This document shows, piece by piece, positions 34,748-43,420 of a DNA stretch of 64,000 bases. The position numbers and the translations under genes are program-made. The DNA comes from Acidimicrobiia bacterium (GTDB taxonomy: Bacteria; Actinomycetota; Acidimicrobiia; Spongiisociales; UBA5794), in NCBI GenBank assembly GCA_026985095.1, contig JALSQW010000023.1, positions 1 through 64,000 of the forward strand. Reading direction: 5' to 3'. Each line of letters opens with the position of its first letter. Positions within the stretch are counted from its first letter, which is position 1. The notes under the pieces were generated by a model. It worked only from the letters and a program-made list of their open reading frames with translations, searched no databases and was not told the origin of the DNA.

Positions 34748-34914
34748 TTCCCGAACAGGACGGTGAACGCCACCAGGATCGCTCCGAATACCAGAGCGAA
34801 GGTGGCGTAGCGCTTGATGATGGCGATCGCCTGGCGCTTGCGTTCTTCCTTGGCCCGCTCCGCCCGGCGCAGTTCGCGGTTCGCCCGCTGACGTTCTCGC
34901 TTCTCCGATGCCAT
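34744..34914 (-). CDS. Small basic coiled-coil/membrane protein
   Basis: 56 residues: a Lys/Arg/Glu-rich helix (about 1-35) followed by one membrane helix (about 37-55, [18 protein letters not shown]). The layout closely resembles the N-terminal anchor of actinobacterial membrane cyclophilins, but here it is a separate gene directly downstream of the cyclophilin. TACCCT (34921-34926, minus strand) is 6 nt before the ATG; its stop overlaps the PHP gene start. Confidence 0.7.
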   Translation of the reverse strand: MASEKRERQRANRELRRAERAKEERKRQAIAIIKRYATFALVFGAILVAFTVLFGK

Positions 34915-34937
34915 GGTGCGAGGGTAGTCGCGCCGCG

Positions 34938-35669
34938 TCAGGGGCTCTGCTCGACGATCGCTGCTTCGACGTACGGCGTCTGGAGGGGCGTCGACGCCAC
35001 CGGATCCTGCGAGATCCGCGACCGTCCGAGGGGGAGCCCGGCGATCGTGTCGACCACGTCCATGCCTTCGACGACGCGGCCGACGACCGTGAACGTCGGG
35101 GGGAGGGACGCATCGCCGAGGAGGATGAAGAACTGCGATCCCGTCGTGCCCGGCCCGGCGTTGGCCATCGCCACCACACCCCGCCGGTAGACGGCCGGGT
35201 CGGAGGGGAACTCATCGGGGACGGTGAACCCCGGTCCTCCGTAGCCCGAAGCGGTCGGGTCGCCGCCCTGGACCACGAACCCGGGGATGATCCGATGCAG
35301 GACCGTCCCATCGAAGAACCCTTCGTCGGCGAGGAACGCCACGGCGTTCACGGTGGCGGGAGCTCCAGAGGTGTCCAGCTCGACGATCACGTCGCCGCAG
35401 GAGGTCCGGAGGACGAGCCGGGTGATCCGGGACGGATCGAGGCCCATGTCGCGAGGCGCATCGAAGGACCGGTCGGTGTCGGGTCGGGGCGGCAGGTCGC
35501 CGCCACAGGCGACGGGTTGGACGCGGAACTCGTCGATGTCGGCGGGAACGACCTTCAGCGGCACGGTCGACGGCGCCGTTCGGGTCGTCGCCGACGCAGC
35601 GGACGACGCCCCGCCGCAGGCGGCGACGAGCACGCCGAGGACGACGACGAGGAAGGCGATCCGGGGCAT
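34938..35669 (-). CDS. Exported cyclophilin-type peptidyl-prolyl isomerase (lipoprotein)
   Basis: 243 residues. The signal ends in lipobox VLVAAC, followed by a Ser/Thr/Ala linker and a cyclophilin domain (about 85-243) with [21 protein letters not shown], the catalytic-Arg region, and [19 protein letters not shown]. It catalyses proline isomerisation in exported proteins at the outer face of the membrane. TAGCAT (35678-35683, minus strand) lies 8 nt before the ATG. First gene of the cyclophilin-small protein-PHP unit, divergent from lysC across 75 bp. Confidence 0.92.
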   Translation of the reverse strand: MPRIAFLVVVLGVLVAACGGASSAASATTRTAPSTVPLKVVPADIDEFRVQPVACGGDLPPRPDTDRSFDAPRDMGLDPSRITRLVLRTSCGDVIVELDTSGAPATVNAVAFLADEGFFDGTVLHRIIPGFVVQGGDPTASGYGGPGFTVPDEFPSDPAVYRRGVVAMANAGPGTTGSQFFILLGDASLPPTFTVVGRVVEGMDVVDTIAGLPLGRSRISQDPVASTPLQTPYVEAAIVEQSP

Positions 35670-35744
35670 GGAACGCGATGCTACGGGCGTCGCGGGGAAG
35701 TCGACACCGCCCAGGGGACGACGGCACCTACACTCCCGCGCACG

Positions 35745-36977
35745 ATGGCTCTCGTGGTGCAGAAGTTCGGCGGAACCTCCGTGGCCGACGCGGATCGCAT
35801 CAAGAACGTGGCGCGGCGCGTCGTCGAACGCCACGCCGACGGCAACGAGGTCGTCGTCGTGGTGTCGGCCATGGGACACACCACCGACGAGCTCCTCGAC
35901 CTGGCCGCCGAGGTCGCCACCAGGCCGCATCCCCGGGAACTCGACATGCTGCTCACCGCCGGGGAACGGATCTCGATGGCCTTGTGCGCCATGGCCATCG
36001 AAGAACTGGGTGTCCCGGCGATGAGCCTCACCGGATCCCAGGCAGGCATCCTGACGACGGCCCAGCACGGACAGGCCGAGATCGTCGCCATCCGAGGCGA
36101 TCGGGTCCGCAAGGGCCTCGAAGAGGGGAAGGTCGTGATCGTCGCCGGGTTCCAAGGGGTCGATCCGACGTCCCGCGACGTCACCACCTTGGGTCGCGGC
36201 GGTTCCGACGCGACGGCCGTCGCGTTGGCGGCGGTCCTGGGCGCCGACGAGTGCGAGATCTTCACCGACGTCGACGGCGTCTACACCGCCGACCCCCGAG
36301 TGGTGCCGAACGCCAGGATGCTCCCCGACGTCTCCTTCGAGGAGATGCTCGAGCTCTCCGGGGCCGGCACCGGGGTGCTCATGGCTCGCAGCGTCGAGTT
36401 CGGCCGTCGCTATCGCATCCCCATCCACGTTCGATCCTCGTTCCACGACGGCCCGGGAACCTGGGTCAGGGAGGACACCATGGAAGAAGCCATCATCCGG
36501 GGCATCGCCCACGACACCGACGAGACCAAGGTCACGGTCCACGGCGTTCCCGACAAGCCCGGGGTCGCCGCGGGATTGTTCGAGCCCCTCGCCGCCGCCG
36601 GAGTGAACGTCGACATGATCGTCCAGAACGTATCCCGTGAAGGCGTCACGGACATCTCGTTCACGGTCCCGAAGGCCTCGGCCGAAGCGGCCCGCGACAT
36701 CTCGGCCCGCGTGGCCGAGGAGGTCGGCGCCGGTGGCGTCGACATCGATCCGGACATCGCCAAGGTGTCGCTGGTGGGCGCCGGGATGAAGTCCGAGTCG
36801 GGCATCGCCGCAAGGATGTTCCGCATCCTGTCGGACCACGGCATCAATATCGAGATGATCTCGACGTCGCCGATCCGGATCAGCTGCGTGGTGCGCGGCA
36901 CCGACACGATCGAGGCCGTGCGGACCCTCCACGACGGCTTCGGACTGGGAGAGACCGGAGGCAACACCGATGACTGA
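35745..36977 (+). CDS. lysC: Aspartate kinase
   Basis: 410 residues. Kinase domain motifs are [11 protein letters not shown] at the N-terminus, [16 protein letters not shown] and [13 protein letters not shown]; two ACT domains lie C-terminal (about 265-400), including the SPIRISCVV end typical of lysine/threonine-regulated enzymes. Phosphorylates aspartate, first step toward Lys, Thr, Met and diaminopimelate. ATG 35745 lies 10 nt after TACACT (35729-35734) and has no Shine-Dalgarno. An internal start for a separate beta subunit is known in related lysC genes and is possible here. It overlaps asd by 8 bp. Confidence 0.96.
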   Translation: MALVVQKFGGTSVADADRIKNVARRVVERHADGNEVVVVVSAMGHTTDELLDLAAEVATRPHPRELDMLLTAGERISMALCAMAIEELGVPAMSLTGSQAGILTTAQHGQAEIVAIRGDRVRKGLEEGKVVIVAGFQGVDPTSRDVTTLGRGGSDATAVALAAVLGADECEIFTDVDGVYTADPRVVPNARMLPDVSFEEMLELSGAGTGVLMARSVEFGRRYRIPIHVRSSFHDGPGTWVREDTMEEAIIRGIAHDTDETKVTVHGVPDKPGVAAGLFEPLAAAGVNVDMIVQNVSREGVTDISFTVPKASAEAARDISARVAEEVGAGGVDIDPDIAKVSLVGAGMKSESGIAARMFRILSDHGINIEMISTSPIRISCVVRGTDTIEAVRTLHDGFGLGETGGNTDD

Positions 36978-37998
36978 CGCGCATCCCACCGTCGCCGTCG
37001 TCGGCGCCACCGGAGCGGTGGGGAGGACGATGATCGAGATCCTGGGCGAGCGCTCGTTCCCTGCCTCGGCACTCCGGGTCATGGCGTCGCGGCGCTCGGC
37101 CGGTTCGGTCCTCGACACGGCCTGGGGTCCCATCGAGGTCGAGGAGCTCGCCCATGCCGATCCGGCGGGGATCGACATCGCGTTGTTCTCGGCCGGAGGT
37201 GACCGCTCCCGACGCTACGCCCCATCGTTCGCCGCGGCCGGAGCGACCGTGGTCGACAATTCCTCGGCGTTCCGCATGGATCCCGACGTGCCGCTCGTGG
37301 TCGCCGGCGTGAACGACGCGGCGATCGCCGACGCTCCCCGCAGGATCGTCGCCAATCCCAACTGCACGACGATGGCCCTCCTCATGGCCGCCGGCCCGCT
37401 TCATGAGGCGGCTGGTCTGCGTCGACTCGTCGCTTCGTCCTATCAAGCCGTCTCGGGAAGCGGCCAAGCGGGGATGGAGGTCCTCGCCCAGGAGGTGGAG
37501 ATGCTGTCCGCCGACCGCGAGGCCCTCATTCGGGGCGGCTGGAAGGATCCCGGCAACGTGGTCTACCAGCGCCCCATCGGCTTCAACGTCGTCCCGCTCG
37601 CCGGTTCGATCACCGAGGCGGGCTACACCGACGAGGAGTGGAAGCTGGTCAACGAGACACGCAAGATCCTCGGAGCTCCCGACATCGCGGTCGAGCCGAC
37701 CTGTGTGCGGGTACCCACGATGGTGGGGCACGGGATCGCGGCGACGATGTGGTTCCACCGTCCCCTCTCCCGGGCGGAGGCGATCGAGGTGCTCGGCGGT
37801 GCCACGGGCGTGGAGATCTGGGACGACGATCGGGTACCGACTCCCCTGGACTCGGCCGGAGTCGACGACGTGCTGGTCGGACGGGTCCGCGAGACGCTCG
37901 GGCAACCCGGCGGCATCTCCCTGTGGGTGGTCGGCGACAACCTCCGCAAGGGCGCCGCCCTCAACGCCGTCCAGCTCGCCGAGCTGCTGCTCCCCTGA
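36970..37998 (+). CDS. asd: Aspartate-semialdehyde dehydrogenase
   Basis: 342 residues. NADP-binding [16 protein letters not shown] at the N-terminus, catalytic cysteine in [12 protein letters not shown] (about 132-143), [13 protein letters not shown], and the His-containing [10 protein letters not shown] region. It reduces aspartyl phosphate to the semialdehyde. Overlaps lysC by 8 bp, the classical operon in Actinomycetota. A perfect 28-nt palindrome downstream should terminate it. Confidence 0.97.
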   Translation: MTDAHPTVAVVGATGAVGRTMIEILGERSFPASALRVMASRRSAGSVLDTAWGPIEVEELAHADPAGIDIALFSAGGDRSRRYAPSFAAAGATVVDNSSAFRMDPDVPLVVAGVNDAAIADAPRRIVANPNCTTMALLMAAGPLHEAAGLRRLVASSYQAVSGSGQAGMEVLAQEVEMLSADREALIRGGWKDPGNVVYQRPIGFNVVPLAGSITEAGYTDEEWKLVNETRKILGAPDIAVEPTCVRVPTMVGHGIAATMWFHRPLSRAEAIEVLGGATGVEIWDDDRVPTPLDSAGVDDVLVGRVRETLGQPGGISLWVVGDNLRKGAALNAVQLAELLLP

Positions 37999-38034
37999 CG
38001 ACCCCGGGACCCTCGCGGACCCGACGGAACGAAC

Positions 38035-38062
38035 GAAGCCGGCGGGGTACCCCGCCGGCTTC
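38035..38062. terminator. Bidirectional terminator hairpin between asd and tRNA-Pro
   Basis: A perfect 28-nt palindrome (GAAGCCGGCGGGG, TA, then the complement) lies 36 nt after asd and 2 nt beyond the tRNA 3' end on the other strand. The minus-strand reading is followed by GTTCGTTCC, a weak T-rich tail. It can end transcription from both sides. Confidence 0.75.
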
Positions 38063-38064
38063 GG

Positions 38065-38138
38065 TCGGGACGGCCGGATTTGAACCGGCGACCTCATCGT
38101 CCCGAACGATGCGCGCTGCCAAACTGCGCCACGTCCCG
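38065..38138 (-). tRNA. tRNA-Pro (anticodon CGG)
   Basis: A 74-nt cloverleaf on the minus strand: 7-bp acceptor (CGGGACG/CGTCCCG), 4-bp D stem (GCGC), 5-bp anticodon stem (CATCG/CGATG) with loop TTCGGGA giving anticodon CGG, and 5-bp T stem GCCGG/CCGGC with loop TTCAAAT. The C1-G72 pair is the bacterial tRNA-Pro identity element. Discriminator A; CCA is not encoded. It reads CCG proline codons. Confidence 0.97.
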
Positions 38139-38151
38139 CTGGGGACGGAGT

Positions 38152-39438
38152 CTACCGACCTGCGGAACTGTCCGAAACCGAGGAGCGACGGGGGGACCGT
38201 GCGATCCGGACCCGGTCGACCCGGTTCCGGTCCATGGTCACCACCTGGAGGACGATCCCGTCCACGTCGACGGTGTCGCCTTCGGAGGGCACCCGTCCCG
38301 ATACGGCCATGAACAAGCCGGCGACCGTCGAATACGGACCCTCGGGGAGGTCGACACCGACGGCCTCGGCGAGATCCTCCACAGGGAGCCTTCCGTCGGC
38401 CACCCACACCCCTGTGTCGATCTCCACCACCGACGGAGTCCCGGGGTCGTACTCGTCCTGCAACTCGCCGACCAGCTCCGCGAGGAGATCCTTGGCCGTC
38501 ACCAGACCTTCGATGCCGCCGTGCTCGTCGTGGACGACGGCGATGGCGAACCGGCGTTGCCGCATCTGTTCGAGGGTGTCGAGGATGGTCGCCGACTCCG
38601 GCATGTAGTACGGGGAGCGCAGCAGCGAAGAGATCTGCTCGGGGGTGGGCTCACCGGAGATCTGGAGGAGATCCTTCACGTAGAGCATCCCGACGAGGTC
38701 GTCGAGCTCTCCCTCCACGACGGGGTAGCGGGAATGCCCGGTCGCGGCGACGGCGGCACGGACGTCGGCGATCGTGACGGGAGCGGTCAGCGCCACGATG
38801 TCGACTCGCGGGGTCATGACGTCGCGGATGGGACGGTCGGCCAGGTTGAACAGCGCGTCGATGATCTCGCGTTCGACCTCCTCGATGTGCCCACCTCGCT
38901 CGCTCAGCTCGACGAGGGCGCGGATGTCGTCCTCGGTGATGGCGTCACCGGTCTCGTCGATGGGAACCCGCAGCATCCGGAGGAGTCCTCGGGTGATGGC
39001 GGCGAACACCCGGGCGACGGGGGCCAGGATCCGCGACAGCCTCCAGATCGTCGGTGCGACGGCCATGGCGTAGCGCTCGGGGTAGCGGGCGGCCAGCGTC
39101 TTGGGGGTGATCTCGCCGAACACCAGCAGGACCGCGGTGACCGCAGCGGTGGCGAGCCACGGACCCCAGTCGGCGCCGATCAGGTCGATGAACAGGGTCG
39201 TGGCGACGGCCGCGGCGAGGACGTTGACGAGGTTGTTGGCGACCAGCAGGGTGGACAGCATCCGCTCGGGGTCCGCCCGGAGCTGCTGGACCCGTCGACC
39301 GCGCCGGGAGGCCTCGGCGATGCGATGGACCCGCTCCTGCGGGATCCCGATCAGGGCCGTCTCCGAGCCGGAGAAGAAGCCGGAGGCGACGGTGCACAGC
39401 CCGAGGACGACCAGGTAGGCGACCTGGGTCGCGGTCAT
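38152..39438 (-). CDS. CNNM/CorC (HlyC) family membrane protein with CBS pair
   Basis: 428 residues: DUF21/CNNM transmembrane domain with about four helices (residues 1-150, containing FFSGSETALIGI and FGEITPKTLA), a CBS pair (about 215-340; RDVMTPRVDIVAL) and a CorC_HlyC C-terminal domain (about 345-420). The family exports or senses Mg/Co; some members are Mg transporters with ATP binding at the CBS pair. Ends 14 nt from the tRNA-Pro 5' side on the same strand. No clear Shine-Dalgarno at the ATG. Confidence 0.92.
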   Translation of the reverse strand: MTATQVAYLVVLGLCTVASGFFSGSETALIGIPQERVHRIAEASRRGRRVQQLRADPERMLSTLLVANNLVNVLAAAVATTLFIDLIGADWGPWLATAAVTAVLLVFGEITPKTLAARYPERYAMAVAPTIWRLSRILAPVARVFAAITRGLLRMLRVPIDETGDAITEDDIRALVELSERGGHIEEVEREIIDALFNLADRPIRDVMTPRVDIVALTAPVTIADVRAAVAATGHSRYPVVEGELDDLVGMLYVKDLLQISGEPTPEQISSLLRSPYYMPESATILDTLEQMRQRRFAIAVVHDEHGGIEGLVTAKDLLAELVGELQDEYDPGTPSVVEIDTGVWVADGRLPVEDLAEAVGVDLPEGPYSTVAGLFMAVSGRVPSEGDTVDVDGIVLQVVTMDRNRVDRVRIARSPRRSSVSDSSAGR

Positions 39439-39490
39439 CGAACCGACCGCCAGGAGGGCGGCTCATCCCGACGCTCGGCCTGGGATGCGC

Positions 39491-39850
39491 TCACGGCGTC
39501 GCCGCACCCACCGAACGCACCGCGTCGCGCAGCTCGTGCGCCTCGACGGGCTTGGTCACCCAGGCGCCTGCCCCGGCACGATGCGCGATGAACGCGTCGG
39601 CGGCCCGGTCCCCGAGCATGACGACCGGGATCTGGTCGGCGTTCTCGAGGATCGAGCGGGTCACCGCCATCCCACCCATCGACCCGATCTGGAGGTCGAC
39701 GACGGCCACGTCGACGGCGTTGTCGACGGCTGCCGCGGCCGCGGTCGACGGATCGTCGTGATCGATCAGCTCGATGCCGGGCGCAGAGAGGGCGGCGTGG
39801 ACCTCGTTCCGGACCCATGGTTCGTCGGCGACGACGAGGATGCGCGTCAT
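39491..39850 (-). CDS. Stand-alone receiver-domain protein
   Basis: 119 residues, one REC domain and no output domain. The phospho-acceptor is Asp52 (VVDLQ), Lys100 (VTKPV) is present, and the acidic pair is Asp9-Glu10. The conserved Thr/Ser after beta-4 is Gly80, so signalling may be atypical. TAACCT (39857-39862, minus strand) ends 6 nt before the ATG, suggesting a leaderless transcript. It may act as a phosphate sink or partner of one of the two histidine kinases in the window (32493 or 51637), but nothing links them directly. Confidence 0.82.
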   Translation of the reverse strand: MTRILVVADEPWVRNEVHAALSAPGIELIDHDDPSTAAAAAVDNAVDVAVVDLQIGSMGGMAVTRSILENADQIPVVMLGDRAADAFIAHRAGAGAWVTKPVEAHELRDAVRSVGAATP

Positions 39851-39984
39851 GCCATGAGGTTATCAGCCCGCTCGCTGCCCATCGCTCCGCGGTTCGTCGT
39901 GCGCCGCGAGGTCACCGGACGGAGCGCCGGGGTGGCGGATCGGAAGGTTCGGCGTTCGTGCCGGACAGGTCATAACATCGGGTC

Positions 39985-41289
39985 ATGGTCCGCCGTGTCT
40001 ACGTCTCGTTCGCGCTCGTCGCCGCCGGCATGGCGATCCTGGCCGGTTCCGCCATCGCCGCGTCGAACCAACGGCCCGTCTATGCGGTGGTCGACGTGAA
40101 CGACCCTCTCGACCAGCGCATGTACGACTACATGACTGCGGCGGTCCGCGACGACACGGCGGACGTGGTGATCTTCCAGATCGATTCGCCCGGGATGGCA
40201 TCGGGGGATCCCAGCGAGTTGTTCGCGGCGATCCGCTCCGTCGACCGCCCCGTCCTGGCGTGGGTCGGTCCGGCGCCTGCGGTCGCCCACGGCGGCGTGG
40301 CGTCCATCCTGAACCTGTCGGACGTCTCGGGGGCGGCGCCGGGGGCGCAGGTCGGCTATCTCGATCCGGCGGTGGTCGCCGGCGACGTGGAGCCACCGTT
40401 CCGGAGCGACCACGGAGGCCCGCAGGAGGCGAACGCGTCCCGGGAGCGGTTGCGGTCGACCAGCGTCGAGGTCCGCGAACCCGTGGCGGGCTACGTCGAC
40501 GTCGTGACCCCCACGATCGGTCAGTTCATCGTCGGTCTCGACGGCATCCAGATCCTCAAGAACGGCGCGACGCACGTCCTCGACACGGCGGCGGTCGAAT
40601 CGACCGACGCCGGCGAGGTGACCGTCGCCGCGGTGGATGTCCGGTTCTCCAAGCCCGGCCTGTGGGACCGGTTCCTCCGCCTCGGAGCCCGACCCGAGAC
40701 GGCCTTCTTCTTCCTGATCGCCGGGATCGCGGTCGCGACCTTCGAGTTCTACGCCGCCGGAGTCGGCGTGTCTGCCGCCGTGGCGGTGGTGGCCCTGTTC
40801 CTGGCGGGATACGCCATGGCGATCCTGCCGATGCGGTGGTGGGCGGTGGTGGTCACCCTCGTGGGGTTGTTCCTGTACACCTGGGAGTTCCAGCGCAATC
40901 AGCTCGGATGGCGTTCCGTCGTGGGCACCGCGGCGTTGATCGTCGGGGGGGTGTTCTTCGTCGACGCCACGCCGCAGTTCGGGCCGGTCCCGTGGCTCGT
41001 GCTGGTGATCGTCGCCGGCACCGGACTGTTCTATGGTGTGGCGTTGACGACGATCGCCCGATCTCGCTTCTCGACGCTCACCATCGGCCGGGAGGGCCTC
41101 ATCGGGAAGGTCGGGACGGCCGAGACCGACCTGACGCCCGACGGGATCGTGTCGGTCGACGGCGCCCGGTGGCGGAGTCGGTCGCACCGGGCCGCAGGGA
41201 TCGTCGCCGGAGATGCGGTCGAGGTCCTGTCGATCGACGGCATCGTGCTCGAGGTCGGCCCGACGGTCGACCACGACGTTCGCGGATAG
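39985..41289 (+). CDS. NfeD-family membrane protein with degenerate ClpP-like protease domain
   Basis: 434 residues. Signal/anchor (1-26), a ClpP-like domain (about 30-210), four membrane helices (about 228-345) and a C-terminal NfeD OB-fold (about 358-430; GREGLIGKVGTAETDLTPDGIVSVDGARW). In active NfeD1 proteases the Ser lies in an AASAGT-type motif after the VxP strand; here the aligned stretch is AVAHGGVAS, with Gly at the nucleophile position, so proteolysis is unlikely. NfeD proteins usually partner with SPFH/stomatin proteins; none is adjacent. TAACAT (39973-39978) ends 6 nt before the ATG. Confidence 0.85.
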   Translation: MVRRVYVSFALVAAGMAILAGSAIAASNQRPVYAVVDVNDPLDQRMYDYMTAAVRDDTADVVIFQIDSPGMASGDPSELFAAIRSVDRPVLAWVGPAPAVAHGGVASILNLSDVSGAAPGAQVGYLDPAVVAGDVEPPFRSDHGGPQEANASRERLRSTSVEVREPVAGYVDVVTPTIGQFIVGLDGIQILKNGATHVLDTAAVESTDAGEVTVAAVDVRFSKPGLWDRFLRLGARPETAFFFLIAGIAVATFEFYAAGVGVSAAVAVVALFLAGYAMAILPMRWWAVVVTLVGLFLYTWEFQRNQLGWRSVVGTAALIVGGVFFVDATPQFGPVPWLVLVIVAGTGLFYGVALTTIARSRFSTLTIGREGLIGKVGTAETDLTPDGIVSVDGARWRSRSHRAAGIVAGDAVEVLSIDGIVLEVGPTVDHDVRG

Positions 41290-41302
41290 CTAGCGGCTTC
41301 TT

Positions 41303-41317
41303 CCAGGATATTCCTGG
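41303..41317. promoter_or_regulatory. Palindrome upstream of the WhiB-like gene
   Basis: CCAGGATATTCCTGG, a 15-bp near-perfect palindrome (6-bp arms, 3-nt centre), lies 69-83 nt before the WhiB start and 14 nt after the NfeD stop. It could be an operator or part of a short terminator. Confidence 0.35.
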
Positions 41318-41385
41318 CGGGCAGCGGTCGTCGAGTCTATGTTCCGACGGCTGGAAGCGGAGCACCATGGAGAGGAACCACCGCC

Positions 41386-41640
41386 GTGACAACGATCGAT
41401 CGCACTTGGCAGCCCGTCGCGCTCTGTCGGGGGAACCATTCCCATCTGTTCTTCCCCCCCAGCACGACCGAACGCAAGGACGAGCGCGAACGACGTGAGC
41501 TGCGAGCCAAGTCGATCTGCCGCGTCTGTCCGGTCGTCGACGAATGCCTGGAGTACGCCATCGCGATCAAGGAGCCCTACGGCATCTGGGGTGGTCTGAC
41601 CGAGTCCGAGCGACGCCAGCGGCTCAGTCGCGCCGTCTGA
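41386..41640 (+). CDS. WhiB-family Fe-S transcriptional regulator
   Basis: 84 residues with the four cluster-binding cysteines Cys14, Cys45, Cys48 and Cys54 (C-x30-C-x2-C-x5-C), followed by the turn GIWGGLTESER and a short basic tail. Wbl proteins bind a redox- or NO-sensitive 4Fe-4S cluster and usually contact the primary sigma factor. Length and spacing fit the WhiB1/WhiB2 group better than the long WhiB7 type. The start is GTG at 41386 after GAGAGG. Its last 17 bp overlap the end of selB on the other strand. Confidence 0.94.
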   Translation: MTTIDRTWQPVALCRGNHSHLFFPPSTTERKDERERRELRAKSICRVCPVVDECLEYAIAIKEPYGIWGGLTESERRQRLSRAV

Positions 41641-43420
41641 GCGTCCGCACATCACCAGAGCGACGGGTCCATCCCCGCGCGTCGAGCCATTCGAGCACCG
41701 GCACGGCGTGCCGTCGGGAGAGCCCGAAATGCTCCCGGAACGCCGACACCGAGAACGGATCGGGGAGCTCGCCCAGACGTGACGTGATCTCCTCGAGATG
41801 TTCGGGGAGGAAGACCTGATCGTCGCCGATCGCCACCAGACGGCCGGTCCGCACCAACGCATGGAGGAGCTCGTCGGGCAGGTCCAACGACGACGCCCGC
41901 GGGACCGCCGGTGAGGCGGACAGGATCGCCCGCGCCGCTCGCCAGCGGTCCTCGTCCTCAGGGCCGAGACGCACCTCGAAGCCCTCGGAACGCACGACGG
42001 ACCCTTCGTCGACCAGCTCGCCGCCGCGGGCCAGGAGCAACTCGAGCAACCCCTTCGCGATCCCCATCCGCGAAGCCAGCTCGGCCTTGGGCATGCCCGG
42101 TCGCAGCGGGTAGGCGCCGTGGTACCGAACCACCTGCTCGGCCGCGGCCGCGGTCAGTCGGGCAGCCTCCGCCTCGGCCACCGCCATCCCGTCGGCCACC
42201 ACCGCGCCGGGGACCGCCCCGCTGCCCGCGGCCGCGGCGAGGTCTGTGATCGACATCGTGCCATGCACCGCCAGCAGCGCCGCGGCGCGCTCCTCGGGCA
42301 TCCCGTCCACCGCAGACGCCAGCCTCCGCGCCTGGGCGACGTCGACCCGCGCCGCGAACGGATCGAGGACCCGTCCTCCCGCCACGACCGCCTGCCTGCC
42401 CGTCTCACGCAGCACGAACCGATCACCCATCGCCACCGGCAACGGGGCCGAAGCCGTGAGCACACCGAAGGCACCGCCGGACTCCCACGTCCCGACGATC
42501 CTGAGACGAACGGGGACGCCCGCGGTCCCGAGATGGAGGTGATAGGCCCCCCGGTCGCCCGGAGGGGCGTCGAGACCCCGAACCGACCGCAGCGACACGA
42601 GCATCCGACGAGAGCCGACCACCGACCCTGGTGACACCAGGAGCGTTCCCCGACCGAGCCGCTCCCGGTCCACCCCGCCGAGGTTGACCGCCACCCGATT
42701 CCCCGGCGCCACCGAGTCGATCCCGCGCTCGTGCCGTTGCAACCCCCGGACCCTGACCTGGTCACCCGACGGGGCCAGCTCCAAGACGTCGTCGACGCTG
42801 ACCGAACCGCCGACGAGGGTCCCTGTGACCACCGCACCGACCCCGGCGACGCCGAAGACCCGATCGACCCACAACCGCGGCCGCCCCCGGTCCACAGGCG
42901 GACCGGCCGCCACCAGCGCCTGACGCAGAGCCGTCCGCAGCTCCTCCATCCCGGCGCCGGTCACTCCCGACACGGGCACGATCGGCCAGCCCTCCAAGGC
43001 CGTGCCGGCCACCTGGTCCTCCACCTCGAGCGCAGCCAGTTCCCGCAGGTCGGCGTCCACGAGATCGACCCGCGTCAACGCCACCACCCCATGACGGATC
43101 TCGAGGAGATCCAGGATCGCCAGATGCTCCTCACTCTGGGGCATCCATCCCGAGTCGGCGGCGACGACGAACAGCGCCACGTCCACCGCACCGACCCCCG
43201 CCAGCATGTTCTTGATGAACCGCTCGTGACCGGGAACGTCCACGAACGCGACCTCGTCGCCGACCCCCAGGTCCGTCCAGGCGAACCCGAGATCGATCGT
43301 CAACCCCCGTTGCTTCTCCTCGTCCCAGCGGTCCGGGTCACGCCCCGTGAGGGACAGCACCAACGTCGACTTCCCGTGATCGACGTGACCTGCGGTACCG
43401 ACGACGGGCACCCGAGTCAC
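41624..43420 (-). CDS. selB: Selenocysteine-specific elongation factor SelB
   Basis: 598 residues. The GTPase domain starts GTAGHVDHGKST and has the SelB-specific switch EEKQRGLTIDLGFA (35-48), DVPGHERFIKNML and TRVD; EF-Tu-like beta barrels follow, then C-terminal winged-helix domains that bind the SECIS hairpin. It delivers Sec-tRNA to in-frame UGA. The GTG start overlaps the selA stop (GTGA), so the two are coupled. No selC or selD gene and no obvious selenoprotein is seen in this window. Confidence 0.96.
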   Translation of the reverse strand: MTRVPVVGTAGHVDHGKSTLVLSLTGRDPDRWDEEKQRGLTIDLGFAWTDLGVGDEVAFVDVPGHERFIKNMLAGVGAVDVALFVVAADSGWMPQSEEHLAILDLLEIRHGVVALTRVDLVDADLRELAALEVEDQVAGTALEGWPIVPVSGVTGAGMEELRTALRQALVAAGPPVDRGRPRLWVDRVFGVAGVGAVVTGTLVGGSVSVDDVLELAPSGDQVRVRGLQRHERGIDSVAPGNRVAVNLGGVDRERLGRGTLLVSPGSVVGSRRMLVSLRSVRGLDAPPGDRGAYHLHLGTAGVPVRLRIVGTWESGGAFGVLTASAPLPVAMGDRFVLRETGRQAVVAGGRVLDPFAARVDVAQARRLASAVDGMPEERAAALLAVHGTMSITDLAAAAGSGAVPGAVVADGMAVAEAEAARLTAAAAEQVVRYHGAYPLRPGMPKAELASRMGIAKGLLELLLARGGELVDEGSVVRSEGFEVRLGPEDEDRWRAARAILSASPAVPRASSLDLPDELLHALVRTGRLVAIGDDQVFLPEHLEEITSRLGELPDPFSVSAFREHFGLSRRHAVPVLEWLDARGWTRRSGDVRTLRRRD

